Source of the DNA: an uncultured Alistipes sp.
Lineage (GTDB): Bacteria; Bacteroidota; Bacteroidia; Bacteroidales; Rikenellaceae
DNA length: 64,000 bases
Assembly: GCA_910587675.1 (NCBI GenBank)
Contig: CAJUMU010000005.1
Location: 54,267-118,266, forward strand
Direction: 5' to 3'
The translations under genes and the position numbers were made by a program. This document shows, piece after piece, positions 16,485-25,005 of this stretch. Position 1 is the stretch's first letter, and every line of letters begins with the position of its first letter. The notes under the pieces were generated by a model. It was not told where the DNA came from. It made no database searches and worked only from the letters and a program-made list of their open reading frames with translations.

Positions 16485-17261
16485 TTACAGCTTGCGCAGC
16501 CAGATGTTGCGGAAGTTGATCGGCTCGCTGGGGTCGCCGTGGCTCTGCAACTTGATGGGGCCGTCGCCGTGCTTCTCCACGCGGGGATGGCCGATGTACT
16601 CGGTGGTGCCGCGGATGGTGAAGTTGTTGAGCAGCACGATGCCGTTCTGAATCACCGTGACGGTGGGATTCACCTTGTAGGTGCCGTCCTCGTTGAATAC
16701 GGGCGCGTTGTAGATGATGTCGTAAACGTTCCACTCCCCGGGCTTGCGCATGGCGTTGGCCAAGGGGATCACCTGCTTGTAGACGCTGCCCGTCTGTCCG
16801 TTGGCATAGGTCTCGTTCTGGTAGCAGTCGAGAATCTGGATCTCGTACTTGTTCTGAAGGAATATGCCGCTGTTGCCGCGCGACTGGCTCGATCCCGTGA
16901 TGTTTTCGGGCACCTGCCACTCGATGTGCAGCTGGAAGCTGCCGAAGCTCTCGCGGGTCTGGATATCGCCCTTTTTCTTGTTGACGGTGAACACTCCGTC
17001 GTGCACGTCCCACTCGGCGGGACCTCCGTTGCCGCTGCTCGTCCACGCGCTCAGGTCCTTGCCGTCGAACAGAACCACGGCGTCCGACGGGGCCGAGTTG
17101 GTGGCGATGTCGCCCGGGGTCACCACTTTGGGCTGCGGGGTCCAGAATTCGGTCATGGCGGGGCGCATGCCTTCGGGTTTGGGGTACTCCTTTTTCTCTT
17201 GCGCCGAGGCGGCGACCGTCGTTGCGAGGGTCAACGCCGAAAGAAGAATCACACTTTTCAT
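16485..17261 (-). CDS. DUF1080 (3-keto-disaccharide hydrolase family) exported protein
   Basis: 258 residues with a signal peptide (MKSVILLSALTLATTVAASAQ). A concanavalin-like beta-sandwich of the DUF1080 family is recognised by VVLFDGKDLSAWTS, FGSFQLHIEWQVP, RGNSGIFLQNKYEIQILD and GPIKLQSHGDPS with a C-terminal FRNIWLRKL. Members act on 3-keto-glycosides made by Gfo/Idh/MocA oxidoreductases in gut Bacteroidetes. That makes it a plausible partner of the lipoprotein-type oxidoreductase at 44652, although 27 kb away. Its promoter region contains three tandem promoter-box repeats (R4, 17302-17510). Confidence 0.9.
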   Translation of the reverse strand: MKSVILLSALTLATTVAASAQEKKEYPKPEGMRPAMTEFWTPQPKVVTPGDIATNSAPSDAVVLFDGKDLSAWTSSGNGGPAEWDVHDGVFTVNKKKGDIQTRESFGSFQLHIEWQVPENITGSSQSRGNSGIFLQNKYEIQILDCYQNETYANGQTGSVYKQVIPLANAMRKPGEWNVYDIIYNAPVFNEDGTYKVNPTVTVIQNGIVLLNNFTIRGTTEYIGHPRVEKHGDGPIKLQSHGDPSEPINFRNIWLRKL

Positions 17262-17301
17262 CTTTTGTATGTTTTAAGTTTTACGGTTTGTTAATGATAT
17301 G

Positions 17302-17510
17302 CAAAGATACGAATTAGCGAGGGCAAAAGCAAGATTGCTTGCATTTTGCCGAGCGGGAGTATCTAAGACGAAGTCAAAGGTACGCATAAGTCGAGCGCAA
17401 AAGCAAATTTTATTTGCGATTTTGCCGAGACGAAGTACTTAAGGCGCAGTCAAAGATATGAATAAGTTGGGAGCAATGCCAAATATATTTGCGATTTCGC
17501 CGATGCGGGC
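17302..17510 (-). repeat. R4 tandem promoter repeat, three units of about 75 bp
   Basis: Units begin at 17302, 17375 and 17451 with CAAAGATACGAAT, CAAAGGTACGCAT and CAAAGATATGAAT. Each unit continues with an A-rich CAAAAGCAA stretch and a TTGC-TTTTGCCGAG region. On the minus strand the starts read TATCTTTG, TACCTTTG and TATCTTTG, all matching TAnnTTTG, with a TTTG or CTTG 20-21 bp upstream of each. This gives three tandem promoters aimed at the DUF1080 gene. The same unit occurs at 60276-60360 before yitT. The rest of the 438-bp gap (17511-17630) shows nothing I can name. Confidence 0.8.
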
Positions 17511-17630
17511 CGATGTCGGGTGCGAACGGTAAGTTAGAATTCGTAACGGCAAATTTATGCGCTTCGAACCGCCGAATATGGGTAAAAGTGGAATATATAT
17601 GCAGAAAGTTTAGATTTTTATCGGTTATAT

Positions 17631-17661
17631 GTTGATATCTTAATAAATTTTATTATCTTTG
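17631..17661 (+). promoter_or_regulatory. gdhA promoter (TTG-N19-TATCTTTG)
   Basis: -33 GTTG (17631-17634) and -7 TATCTTTG (17654-17661) with a 19-bp spacer, in AT-rich DNA about 40 bp before the gdhA start. Close to the Bacteroidetes consensus. Confidence 0.7.
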
Positions 17662-17699
17662 CAACAGATCTCACTATTATTTATAACTCAACTATTACT

Positions 17700-19055
17700 A
17701 TGAACATGTCAGTGAAAGAGTACGTCGAGCATTTCATGGCCGACGTGGTAGCCAAAAACCCCAACGAGCTCGAGTTCCATCAGGCCGTTCGCGAGGTGGT
17801 CGAGAGCGTCGCTCCGTATGTTTTGGAGAATCCGCAACTCGTGAAGATGAAGGTGTTGGAGCGCATCGCCGAGCCCGAGCGCGTGGTTATGTTCCGCGTA
17901 CCTTGGGTGAACGATGCGGGCGAGATTATGATAAACAAGGGGTATCGCGTGCAGATGAACAGTGCGATAGGTCCCTACAAGGGCGGCATACGTTTCCATT
18001 CGAGCGTGAATCTCAGCATCTTGAAGTTCCTCGCTTTCGAGCAGACCTTCAAAAACGCGCTCACCACGCTGCCCATGGGCGGCGGCAAGGGCGGATCGGA
18101 TTTCAACCCGAAAGGCAAGTCCGACATGGAGATCATGCGCTTCTGCCAGAGCTTCATGACCGAGTTGCAACGTCATATAGGTCAGGATACCGACGTGCCT
18201 GCGGGCGATATCGGCGTCGGCGGCCGCGAGGTGGGTTACATGTTCGGACAGTACAAGCGTCTGCGTAACGAATTCACGGGCACCCTTACGGGCAAGGGCC
18301 TCAGCTTCGGCGGTTCGTTGATTCGTCCCGAGGCGACGGGTTACGGCGCATGCTATTTCGGCGAGGCGATGCTGGCCACGCGCGGAGAGTCGTACAAGGG
18401 CAAGGACGTGGTGATCTCGGGTTCGGGCAACGTGGCGCAGTACGCCGCCGAGAAGGCTCTGGCGTTGGGCGCTCGCGTTCTCACGATGTCGGATTCCAAC
18501 GGTTACGTTTACGATCCCGACGGAATCGACGGCGATAAGTTGCAATACGTGTTCGAGTTGAAAAATATGTTGCGCGGCCGCATCCGCGAATATGCCGAGA
18601 AGTATCCTTCGGCGCAATATTTCGAGGGCGAGCGTCCGTGGGGCGTGAAGTGCGACATAGCCATGCCGTGCGCCACGCAGAACGAGCTGAACGGCGAGGA
18701 TGCCGCCAAATTGGTGGCGAACGGATGTCGGTGCGTGGTGGAGGGCGCCAACATGCCCTCGACGCCCGAGGCTATCGAGGTGTTCCGGAAGGCGCGGATT
18801 CTCTACTCGCCGGGCAAGGCTTCGAATGCTGGCGGCGTGGCGACCTCGGGATTGGAGATGACACAGAACTCCATGCGTCTGAAGTGGAGCGCCGAGGAGG
18901 TGGATGCCAAGCTGCACGAGATAATGAACAAGATACACGCCGTGTGCGTCGATTACGGTACCGAGCAGGACGGATATATCAACTATGTGAAGGGCGCCAA
19001 CATCGCGGGATTCATGACCGTGGCCGACGCCATGTTGTCGCAAGGCATCGTTTAG
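17700..19055 (+). CDS. gdhA: NADP-dependent glutamate dehydrogenase
   Basis: Assimilates ammonia by reductive amination of 2-oxoglutarate. 451 residues, as usual for the hexameric 50-kDa class. The substrate-binding lysines lie in GPYKGGIRFH and PMGGGKGGSDF; DVPAGDIGVGGREVGYMFG is conserved; the Rossmann dinucleotide motif is VISGSGNVAQYAAEKA. The start MNMSVKEYVEHF fits the family. Monocistronic: it has its own promoter (17631-17661) and a terminator (19081-19110). Confidence 0.96.
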   Translation: MNMSVKEYVEHFMADVVAKNPNELEFHQAVREVVESVAPYVLENPQLVKMKVLERIAEPERVVMFRVPWVNDAGEIMINKGYRVQMNSAIGPYKGGIRFHSSVNLSILKFLAFEQTFKNALTTLPMGGGKGGSDFNPKGKSDMEIMRFCQSFMTELQRHIGQDTDVPAGDIGVGGREVGYMFGQYKRLRNEFTGTLTGKGLSFGGSLIRPEATGYGACYFGEAMLATRGESYKGKDVVISGSGNVAQYAAEKALALGARVLTMSDSNGYVYDPDGIDGDKLQYVFELKNMLRGRIREYAEKYPSAQYFEGERPWGVKCDIAMPCATQNELNGEDAAKLVANGCRCVVEGANMPSTPEAIEVFRKARILYSPGKASNAGGVATSGLEMTQNSMRLKWSAEEVDAKLHEIMNKIHAVCVDYGTEQDGYINYVKGANIAGFMTVADAMLSQGIV

Positions 19056-19080
19056 CGCGGTTTCGAATCGTAACTTTTGC

Positions 19081-19110
19081 GGGCCGTCCCTTGCGGGCGG
19101 CTCGTTTTGT
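19081..19110 (+). terminator. gdhA terminator
   Basis: GGGCCGTCC-CTTGC-GGGCGGCTC stem (two G-T pairs) followed by GTTTTGT, 25 bp after the gdhA stop. Confidence 0.7.
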
Positions 19111-19211
19111 CGTTCGTGGGAGATCTGCCGAATCCCATGTTTTCGCTTGCGGTTCGAAAGTTTGTTTGCGCTGCCGCAGGTACGGGTCGGAAAGGCGTCT
19201 CTCTTCCAAAT

Positions 19212-19242
19212 TTAGTTAAAAGCCGCGAATTTGCTATCTTTG
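19212..19242 (+). promoter_or_regulatory. Promoter of the flavin reductase gene
   Basis: TTAG-N19-TATCTTTG, with the -7 box at 19235-19242 and the start codon at 19262, so the leader is very short (about 15 nt). Confidence 0.6.
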
Positions 19243-19261
19243 CGGCCGTAAATGCAGGTTT

Positions 19262-19861
19262 ATGAAACAGAGCTGGAAAGCCGGAACTATGATCTACCCG
19301 CTGCCCGCGGTACTGGTGAGTTGCGGCGACACTCCCGAGGAGTACAATATTTTCACCGTCGCTTGGACGGGCACGGTGTGCACCTCGCCGCCGATGTGTT
19401 ACATCTCGGTGCGCCCCGAGCGGCACTCTTACGATATCATAAAGCGCACGGGCGAGTTCGTCATAAATCTCACCACCGCCGACATGGCTCGCGCCGTCGA
19501 TTGGTGCGGCGTGCGTTCGGGTCGCGATTACGATAAGTTCGCCGAGACGGGATTGACGCCCGTGGCGTCGGCCGTGGTCAAGGCTCCCGCGGTGGGGGAG
19601 TCGCCCGTGTCGATCGAGTGTCGCGTGCGCGAGACGGTGCGGCTCGGATCCCACGACATGTTCTTGGCCGAGGTGGTTAACGTGCTGGCCGACGATAGAT
19701 ATATCGATCCCGCGAGCGGTCGTCTCGATCTGGAGCGCGCGGGTATGACGGCTTACTGTCACGGCGAGTATTTCCGTTTGGGCGAGGCGCTCGGGCATTT
19801 CGGGTGGTCGGTGCGCAAGCCTCGCAAAGGCTCGCGCGCGAAGCGTAATAGACGGGAGTAG
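19262..19861 (+). CDS. Flavin reductase family protein (FMN-binding split barrel)
   Basis: 199 residues. FMN-binding split-barrel motifs: YPLPAVLVSCG, NIFTVAWTGTVCTSPPMCYISVRPERHSY and GEFVINLTT, then VRSGRDYDKF. Such proteins reduce FMN with NAD(P)H or act as flavoprotein oxidoreductases. The partner enzyme is not evident from the neighbours, gdhA and the polysaccharide export operon. The C-terminus is very basic (RKPRKGSRAKRNRRE). Confidence 0.88.
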   Translation: MKQSWKAGTMIYPLPAVLVSCGDTPEEYNIFTVAWTGTVCTSPPMCYISVRPERHSYDIIKRTGEFVINLTTADMARAVDWCGVRSGRDYDKFAETGLTPVASAVVKAPAVGESPVSIECRVRETVRLGSHDMFLAEVVNVLADDRYIDPASGRLDLERAGMTAYCHGEYFRLGEALGHFGWSVRKPRKGSRAKRNRRE

Positions 19862-20165
19862 GGGCGGCGTTTCGGCGCGCGAGTGTTCGGCTCGGGCGGA
19901 GGTGTCGGCCTTGGCGGACGGGATCGTCGCGCGGAAAGATTAGCGGCGTAAATATTTGGAAAGAGGATATTTTTTGCTATTTTTGTAAAAATATATGCCT
20001 TTTGGCGACAGTGGCCGGACGCGAACCTTAGGAGATATGTATCGGGGGGGGTAATTCGCTTGTTGTCAATGTGTTGTGTGCTTGTGATCCGCGGACGCCG
20101 ATTTTCGGACGCTCGGGCCGGATGTTTTGAAAGAGGAATAGAAAACGAAAAAAAATAATATTGAA
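19862..20165 (+). other. 304-bp leader region of the polysaccharide export operon
   Basis: Contains the promoter at 19955-19985 and then a leader of about 175 nt that includes a run of eight or more G near 20045. I see no small gene, tRNA or strong terminator. No UpxY-like antiterminator gene precedes the operon, unlike many Bacteroides capsule loci. Confidence 0.5.
19955..19985 (+). promoter_or_regulatory. Consensus promoter TTTG-N19-TATTTTTG of the export operon
   Basis: -33 TTTG at 19955-19958 and -7 TATTTTTG at 19978-19985, spacer exactly 19 bp. It precedes the Wza-like gene by about 180 bp. Confidence 0.8.
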
Positions 20166-22574
20166 ATGAGAAGAGCGGTCATGCTGTTATTTTTGCTCGC
20201 CGCGCCCGTTATGGCGGCGCGCGCGCAAAGTAATCAGGAACTTTTGGAGGCGTATCGCAACGGTACGCTGACACAGAGTCAGATCGATGAATTGAAAGCG
20301 AAGAATGCCGACAAAACGAAGGAGGACAATTCGACGCAAAAAGATCGCCGTCGCAGCGTGAACGCTGCGACGACAAACGGCGTTAACGTCGGCCAAGCCG
20401 ACGTTAACGCCGACGTGCGGAGCGGTTTGCCGACCGACCCCCAAGAGGGGCTCGTGGAGGGTATCGGCCTTGGCGATCGTCGCGATTCTATCGCGACGAT
20501 CGCCAAGGCTCCGCGTCGGATATTCGGACACGATCTGTTCACCAACAGTCGGCTTACGTTCGAACCCAACCTCAGCATAGCCACCCCCGACAACTATGTG
20601 CTGGGCCCGGGCGACGAGGTGATAATCGACGTGTGGGGCGATTCGCAGATGACCATCGAGGCCACGGTGTCGCCCGACGGCAAGATATTCGTGTCGAACG
20701 TGGGGCCCGTCACGCTGGCGGGGCTCGCCATCTCGGAGGCGGCGCAACGTCTGCGCGGCTCGCTGGCGGCGATTTACGAAGGCCTTTACGACGGTTCGGT
20801 GAAGATGAAGCTGTCGCTCGGCAGCATACGAAGCATACAGGTGAACGTGGCGGGCGAGGTGGCCTCTTCGGGTACCTATACGCTCCCGTCGCTGGCCACG
20901 TTGTTTCATGCTCTGCACATGGCGGGAGGCGTGGAGCAGCTCGGTACGCTGCGAAGCATCAAGGTATATCGCGGCGGCAAGCTCTTCTCGGACGTGGACG
21001 TTTACGATTACATTCTCAACGGCAAGACCGATAAGGATATAGCTCTGCGCGACGGGGATTTGGTGACCGTGGCGGCTTACGGCAAGCTGGCGGAGGTATC
21101 GGGCGAGGTAAAGCGTCCGATGTTCTATGAGATGAAGGGTTCGGAGACCATCGGCGATCTGGTGCGTTTCGCGGGCGGATTCACCAACGACGCCAACCGC
21201 AAGATGGTGAGCGTAACGCGCCGTCAGGGCGGCGAGTACCGTTCGTTCACGGTGGACAGCGGCGATTTCGACACCTTCGTGCTCGAGGACGGCGACGTGG
21301 TGTCGGTGGCGGGCGCGATAGACCGTTACGAGAACCGCGTGGAGGTGAAAGGAGCCGTTTATCGCGAGGGCTACTATGCCATCGACGACAAGGTGAACAC
21401 CGTGAAAGAGCTCATCGCGCGTGCCGACGGTTTGCGCGACGACGCTTTCCGCAGCCGCGCGTTGCTCTATCGCGAGAAACCCGATTGGACGATGGAGGTG
21501 CAGGCGATCGATCTCGACGGCCTCATGGCGGGCCGCGTGGCCGATATCTCGCTGCGCCCCAACGATATATTGATGATCCCCGCGGTGTCGGAGATGCAGG
21601 AGCAGTACGACGTCACCATATTCGGTTCGGTGAGTCGTCCCGATACCTATCCCTATGCCGAGAACATGACCGTCGAGGATCTGGTGATCGCCGCGGGCGG
21701 TCTGCTGGAGTCGGCGTCGACGGCCAACGTGATCGTCACCCGCCGCGTGAAGGATCCCCGAAGCACCCGAGTGAGCGATACGTTGTTCGAGACTTTCACG
21801 GTGAATATTTCGGACGCTTTGTCGACCGACGGCGAGGGGGGCTTCGTGCTCAAGCCGTTCGATCAGGTGTACGTTCGCCGCTCGCCCGTATACATTACGC
21901 AGAGCAGCGTCACCGTGCGCGGCGAGGTGACCTTCGAGGGCACCTATCCGCTCTCGCACCGCAACATGCGCATCTCGGAGATCATCGGTTCGGCGGGCAA
22001 CGTGACGCCCGGGGCATTCGTCGAGGGCGCATATCTGTTGCGCAAGATGACCGACGAGGAGAGGGCGCAGAGGCGCGCGCTGCGTGAGATGATCGAGGCG
22101 CAGGCCGAGCGCGGCGACAAGGATTCGCTCAACATGGCGGGCGTGGAGCTGTCGACGGTCTATTCGGTCGGAATCGATCTGGAAAAGGCGTTGGCGGCTC
22201 CCGGGTCGGATGCCGATATCGTGCTGCGCGACGGCGACGTGATCTCGGTGCCCACCTATAACGGCACGGTGCGCGTGATGGGCGCAGTGTTGTATCCCAA
22301 CTCGGTTACCTATCGCGTCGGCAAGAAGATGAAGTATTATGTGAATGCGGCGGGAGGTTACGACAACCGCGCCCGCAAGAACCGCGCGTTCGTGATCTAC
22401 ATGAACGGCATGGTCGCTTCGGGCACGTCGGCCGAGATACGCCCGGGCTGCATAATCATAGTCCCCTCGAAAGCCTACTCGGAGCCGATCAAGTGGAGCG
22501 AGGTGGTAGGTTTGGTGTCGTCTACCGCGTCTACCGCGGCGGTGGTGATATCGGTGCTGAACCTTACGAAGTAA
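20166..22574 (+). CDS. SLBB-domain polysaccharide export protein (Wza-like)
   Basis: 802 residues with a signal peptide (MRRAVMLLFLLAAPVMAARAQ). Forms or feeds the outer-membrane polysaccharide channel. A conserved N-terminal YRNGTLTQSQIDELK motif is followed by a palindromic insertion (about residues 62-114, see 20350-20508). Then comes the poly_export motif NYVLGPGDEVIIDVWGDSQ (about 140-160) and repeated SLBB domains (VAGEVASSGTYTLPS, VSGEVKRPMFYEM, VKGAVYREGYY, IFGSVSRPDTYPY, VRGEVTFEGTYPL, VMGAVLYPNSVTY). The C-terminus ends in a hydrophobic stretch. First gene of a run with Wzz- and WecA-type genes at 26- and 30-bp spacing. No glycosyltransferases or flippase follow. Confidence 0.93.
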   Translation: MRRAVMLLFLLAAPVMAARAQSNQELLEAYRNGTLTQSQIDELKAKNADKTKEDNSTQKDRRRSVNAATTNGVNVGQADVNADVRSGLPTDPQEGLVEGIGLGDRRDSIATIAKAPRRIFGHDLFTNSRLTFEPNLSIATPDNYVLGPGDEVIIDVWGDSQMTIEATVSPDGKIFVSNVGPVTLAGLAISEAAQRLRGSLAAIYEGLYDGSVKMKLSLGSIRSIQVNVAGEVASSGTYTLPSLATLFHALHMAGGVEQLGTLRSIKVYRGGKLFSDVDVYDYILNGKTDKDIALRDGDLVTVAAYGKLAEVSGEVKRPMFYEMKGSETIGDLVRFAGGFTNDANRKMVSVTRRQGGEYRSFTVDSGDFDTFVLEDGDVVSVAGAIDRYENRVEVKGAVYREGYYAIDDKVNTVKELIARADGLRDDAFRSRALLYREKPDWTMEVQAIDLDGLMAGRVADISLRPNDILMIPAVSEMQEQYDVTIFGSVSRPDTYPYAENMTVEDLVIAAGGLLESASTANVIVTRRVKDPRSTRVSDTLFETFTVNISDALSTDGEGGFVLKPFDQVYVRRSPVYITQSSVTVRGEVTFEGTYPLSHRNMRISEIIGSAGNVTPGAFVEGAYLLRKMTDEERAQRRALREMIEAQAERGDKDSLNMAGVELSTVYSVGIDLEKALAAPGSDADIVLRDGDVISVPTYNGTVRVMGAVLYPNSVTYRVGKKMKYYVNAAGGYDNRARKNRAFVIYMNGMVASGTSAEIRPGCIIIVPSKAYSEPIKWSEVVGLVSSTASTAAVVISVLNLTK
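20350..20508. repeat. In-frame palindromic insertion in the Wza-like gene
   Basis: Three perfect inverted repeats within 160 bp of coding sequence: 20350-20371 (GTCGCAGCGT/ACGCTGCGAC), 20379-20411 (GGCGTTAACGTCGGC/GCCGACGTTAACGCC) and 20468-20508 (a 19-bp arm beginning CCTTGGCGATCGTCGC, with its complement). Between them lies CCCCC-AAG-AGGGG. It encodes about 53 residues (TTNGVNVGQADVNADV... IGLGDRRDSIATIAK) between the N-terminal motif and the first export domain, and keeps the frame. Confidence 0.85.
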
Positions 22575-22600
22575 CATAACACTTACAGCAGTCGTGAATT

Positions 22601-23794
22601 ATGGATCAGATACAGAATCGTAACGATATGCCCGTCGAGGAGCAGGAGATCGATCTCGTGGAACTCGCGCGGAAATTGTGGTTGAACCGCGGTTTGATAA
22701 TAAAAGTCGCTTGCGGCTTCATGGCGTTCGGACTGACAGTGGCTCTTCTCAGCGCCAAGGTCTACACCGCCACGTGCGACTTCGTGCCGCAGACCTCCAA
22801 TTCGTCGGGTTCGTCGAGGATGAGTTCGCTGGCCGCGTTGGCGGGAATCAACATCAACCAGATGCAGGACGTGAAGACCCTTTCGCCCTATGTTTACGAG
22901 AAGATCATGAACAGCGCCACTTTCGGCAAGGAGCTGATGATGACCGAGATCGATTACCGAAAGGCGGGCCGTCCCGTGAGTTTTTACGAATACAACACCT
23001 CCGAGGAGTTCAACAAGCCCTCGGTGGGCGGCTATATCCTCAAATACACCGTCGGGTTGCCGTCGCTTGTCTTGAACGCTCTGCGCGGCGATAAGTCCGA
23101 GCCCGATTACGTGGCGTCGGCCGCGTCCGAAGGGGTGACGCGCATCGAGATGCTGACCGAGAAGGAGTACGAATGCCTGAACGCGTTGCGTCGTAGTCTG
23201 GTGCTCTCTATCGACGATAAGAACGGTTACCTCACCCTGTCGGCCAACATGGCCGAGCCGCTGGCCGCGGCGCAGTTGGCGCAGGCGACGCTCGCGCTGT
23301 TGCAGCGTTACATCACCGAGTTCAAGATCGAGAAGGTGCAGTCGAACCTCGACTTCGTGCAGGAGCGTTACGACGAGGCCAAGAGCCACTTCGAAGATGT
23401 GCAGGCCCGTCGCGCCAAGTTCCGCGACGCCAACCAGAACACCATACGCTACTCGGCGCGCACCGAGCAGGAGAAGCTCGATGCCGAGTATTCGCTGGCG
23501 ATGAATCTTTACAGCGAGCTGGCGACGCAGCTGGAGCAGGCCAAGATAAGCGTGAAGGAGACCACTCCTATCCTTACGGTGGTGAACCCCGTGACGGTTC
23601 CCTATCGGAAGAGTAAACCCAATCGTCCGATGATAGTCATCGCTTTCACGTTCTTCGGCGTCATCGTCGGCGCGGGCGTCGTGCTGTTCCTGCCCCTTTT
23701 GGGCGAGATCTCGGGCAGCGACCGTTGGCGCAGATTCGTGAAGGAGTTGCCCGCAAAGTCGGCCTCGACTTCGGGCGCGGATGCGGAGAAATAA
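22601..23794 (+). CDS. Wzz-type polysaccharide co-polymerase (chain-length determinant)
   Basis: 397 residues. An N-terminal cytoplasmic stretch (EEQEIDLVELARKLWLNRG), TM1 (about 28-50), a large periplasmic region with coiled coil (about 230-310, QSNLDFVQERYDEAKSHF), the proline-rich PVTVPYRKSKPNRP motif before TM2 (about 347-370), and a short tail. There is no tyrosine-kinase domain and no C-terminal tyrosine cluster, so it is the regulator-only type. It controls the length of exported glycan chains. Lies 26 bp after the Wza-like gene. Confidence 0.9.
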   Translation: MDQIQNRNDMPVEEQEIDLVELARKLWLNRGLIIKVACGFMAFGLTVALLSAKVYTATCDFVPQTSNSSGSSRMSSLAALAGININQMQDVKTLSPYVYEKIMNSATFGKELMMTEIDYRKAGRPVSFYEYNTSEEFNKPSVGGYILKYTVGLPSLVLNALRGDKSEPDYVASAASEGVTRIEMLTEKEYECLNALRRSLVLSIDDKNGYLTLSANMAEPLAAAQLAQATLALLQRYITEFKIEKVQSNLDFVQERYDEAKSHFEDVQARRAKFRDANQNTIRYSARTEQEKLDAEYSLAMNLYSELATQLEQAKISVKETTPILTVVNPVTVPYRKSKPNRPMIVIAFTFFGVIVGAGVVLFLPLLGEISGSDRWRRFVKELPAKSASTSGADAEK

Positions 23795-23824
23795 TTTTCA
23801 TATAACGCAAAAACAACCCTTGTT

Positions 23825-24982
23825 ATGGAAAATTTGATATTCGTGGCGGCTTTGCCGGTGTTCATCGCCTCGTTGGTGGTGTTTCTGATTCATCCGCGAC
23901 TGGTGAAGATCGCTAAGAAGAAGCAGATCGTGGACAATCCAAACGCGCGCAAGCTCAACAAGGTGCCCGTGCCCGTTCTGGGCGGCGTGGGCGTCTTTTT
24001 CGGACTCATGTTCGGTCTCGGCGTGGCGGGATATTACGTTCAGAACATGGAGATACAGTTCGAGCTCATAATAGCCATGATGGTGATGCTCTACACGGGC
24101 GTGGGCGACGATATAATGGATATATCGCCCACGACGCGTTTCGCGTTGCAGATTTTTACCGTATGCCTCATGATGTTCCTGTGCGGCATCTATATCGATA
24201 ATTTCCACGGACTGTGGAACATCTACCGCTTGCCTTTGGGCATTGCCATAGTGCTTACGCTCATCTCGGGGGTGGGCATAATCAACTCCATAAACCTGAT
24301 CGACGGCGTCGACGGACTCTGTTCGGGTTACGGTATGTTCGCCTCGCTGCTGTTCGGTATCTGCTTCGTGCGCATGGGCGACACGTCGTACGCCGTGCTG
24401 GCCTTTTCGATGTTCGGCGCGTTGATCCCCTTCATGATGCACAACATGTTCGGCGCGAAGTATAAAATGTTCCTCGGCGACGGCGGTTCGCTGGTGTTGG
24501 GATTCATCTGTTCGCTGTACGTGATGCGGATCATACAGTCGGGCAGCGAGCATATCACCGGCAGCTCCGTGAGCTTCACGCTGGCCGTGCTGGCTGTTCC
24601 CGTCTTCGACACGCTGCGCGTGATGACGGCGCGCATGCTGAAAGGGCGCTCGCCTTTCAGCGCCGACAAGACCCATCTTCACCACATGTTCATACGGTTG
24701 GGATTCAGCCACGTGCTGACTTCGGTAAACATGCTTATTCTCAACGGACTGGTGGTCGTGGTGTGGCATGTGTGCAACGTGTTCGACCTCTGTCCCGAGA
24801 CGCAGCTTTACGTCACCGCCGCCGCGGGGTTGATCCTGACGAGCGGACTCTATTACACGATGGATTACGTCGAGACGCGTTGTCCGTCGAAATACGCCGC
24901 GATGCGACGATTCGTCGAGAGGCACAGCCTGCACCGTTCGGGCATTCTGCTGAAGGTGCGCAATGTGCTGGACAGCATTTAG
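23825..24982 (+). CDS. Undecaprenyl-phosphate sugar-1-phosphate transferase (WecA/MraY family)
   Basis: 385 residues with about ten transmembrane helices. It starts glycan synthesis by moving a sugar-1-phosphate, probably GlcNAc-1-P, onto undecaprenyl phosphate at the inner membrane. Family motifs are GVGDDIMDISP (DD), the catalytic NSINLIDGVDGLCSGYG and MFLGDGGSLVLGF, plus the cytoplasmic HLHHMFIRLGFSH histidine motif. 30 bp after wzz. This provides the initiating enzyme for the glycan that the Wza/Wzz pair exports. Confidence 0.92.
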   Translation: MENLIFVAALPVFIASLVVFLIHPRLVKIAKKKQIVDNPNARKLNKVPVPVLGGVGVFFGLMFGLGVAGYYVQNMEIQFELIIAMMVMLYTGVGDDIMDISPTTRFALQIFTVCLMMFLCGIYIDNFHGLWNIYRLPLGIAIVLTLISGVGIINSINLIDGVDGLCSGYGMFASLLFGICFVRMGDTSYAVLAFSMFGALIPFMMHNMFGAKYKMFLGDGGSLVLGFICSLYVMRIIQSGSEHITGSSVSFTLAVLAVPVFDTLRVMTARMLKGRSPFSADKTHLHHMFIRLGFSHVLTSVNMLILNGLVVVVWHVCNVFDLCPETQLYVTAAAGLILTSGLYYTMDYVETRCPSKYAAMRRFVERHSLHRSGILLKVRNVLDSI

Positions 24983-25005
24983 TGTAACCCGTTAAACTGA
25001 GATTT

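Noticed and set aside
17302..17510. Tandem repeat considered as a CRISPR array
   Set aside because: Units are 73-76 bp, imperfect and directly joined without unique spacers, and no cas genes are present; the promoter boxes explain the pattern better.
20431..20465. CCCCC-AAG-AGGGG segment in the Wza-like gene as an R2 copy
   Set aside because: It shares only the short CGGAGCG, GACCGA and CCCC/GGGG blocks with R2; similarity is too weak to call without a search.
20187..22577. Minus-strand open frame of 796 codons opposite the Wza-like gene
   Set aside because: It mirrors the high-GC codon pattern of the real gene; the product is His/Arg-rich with no domains. Similar shadows occur opposite many genes here (for example 35103-37670 and 38745-40736).
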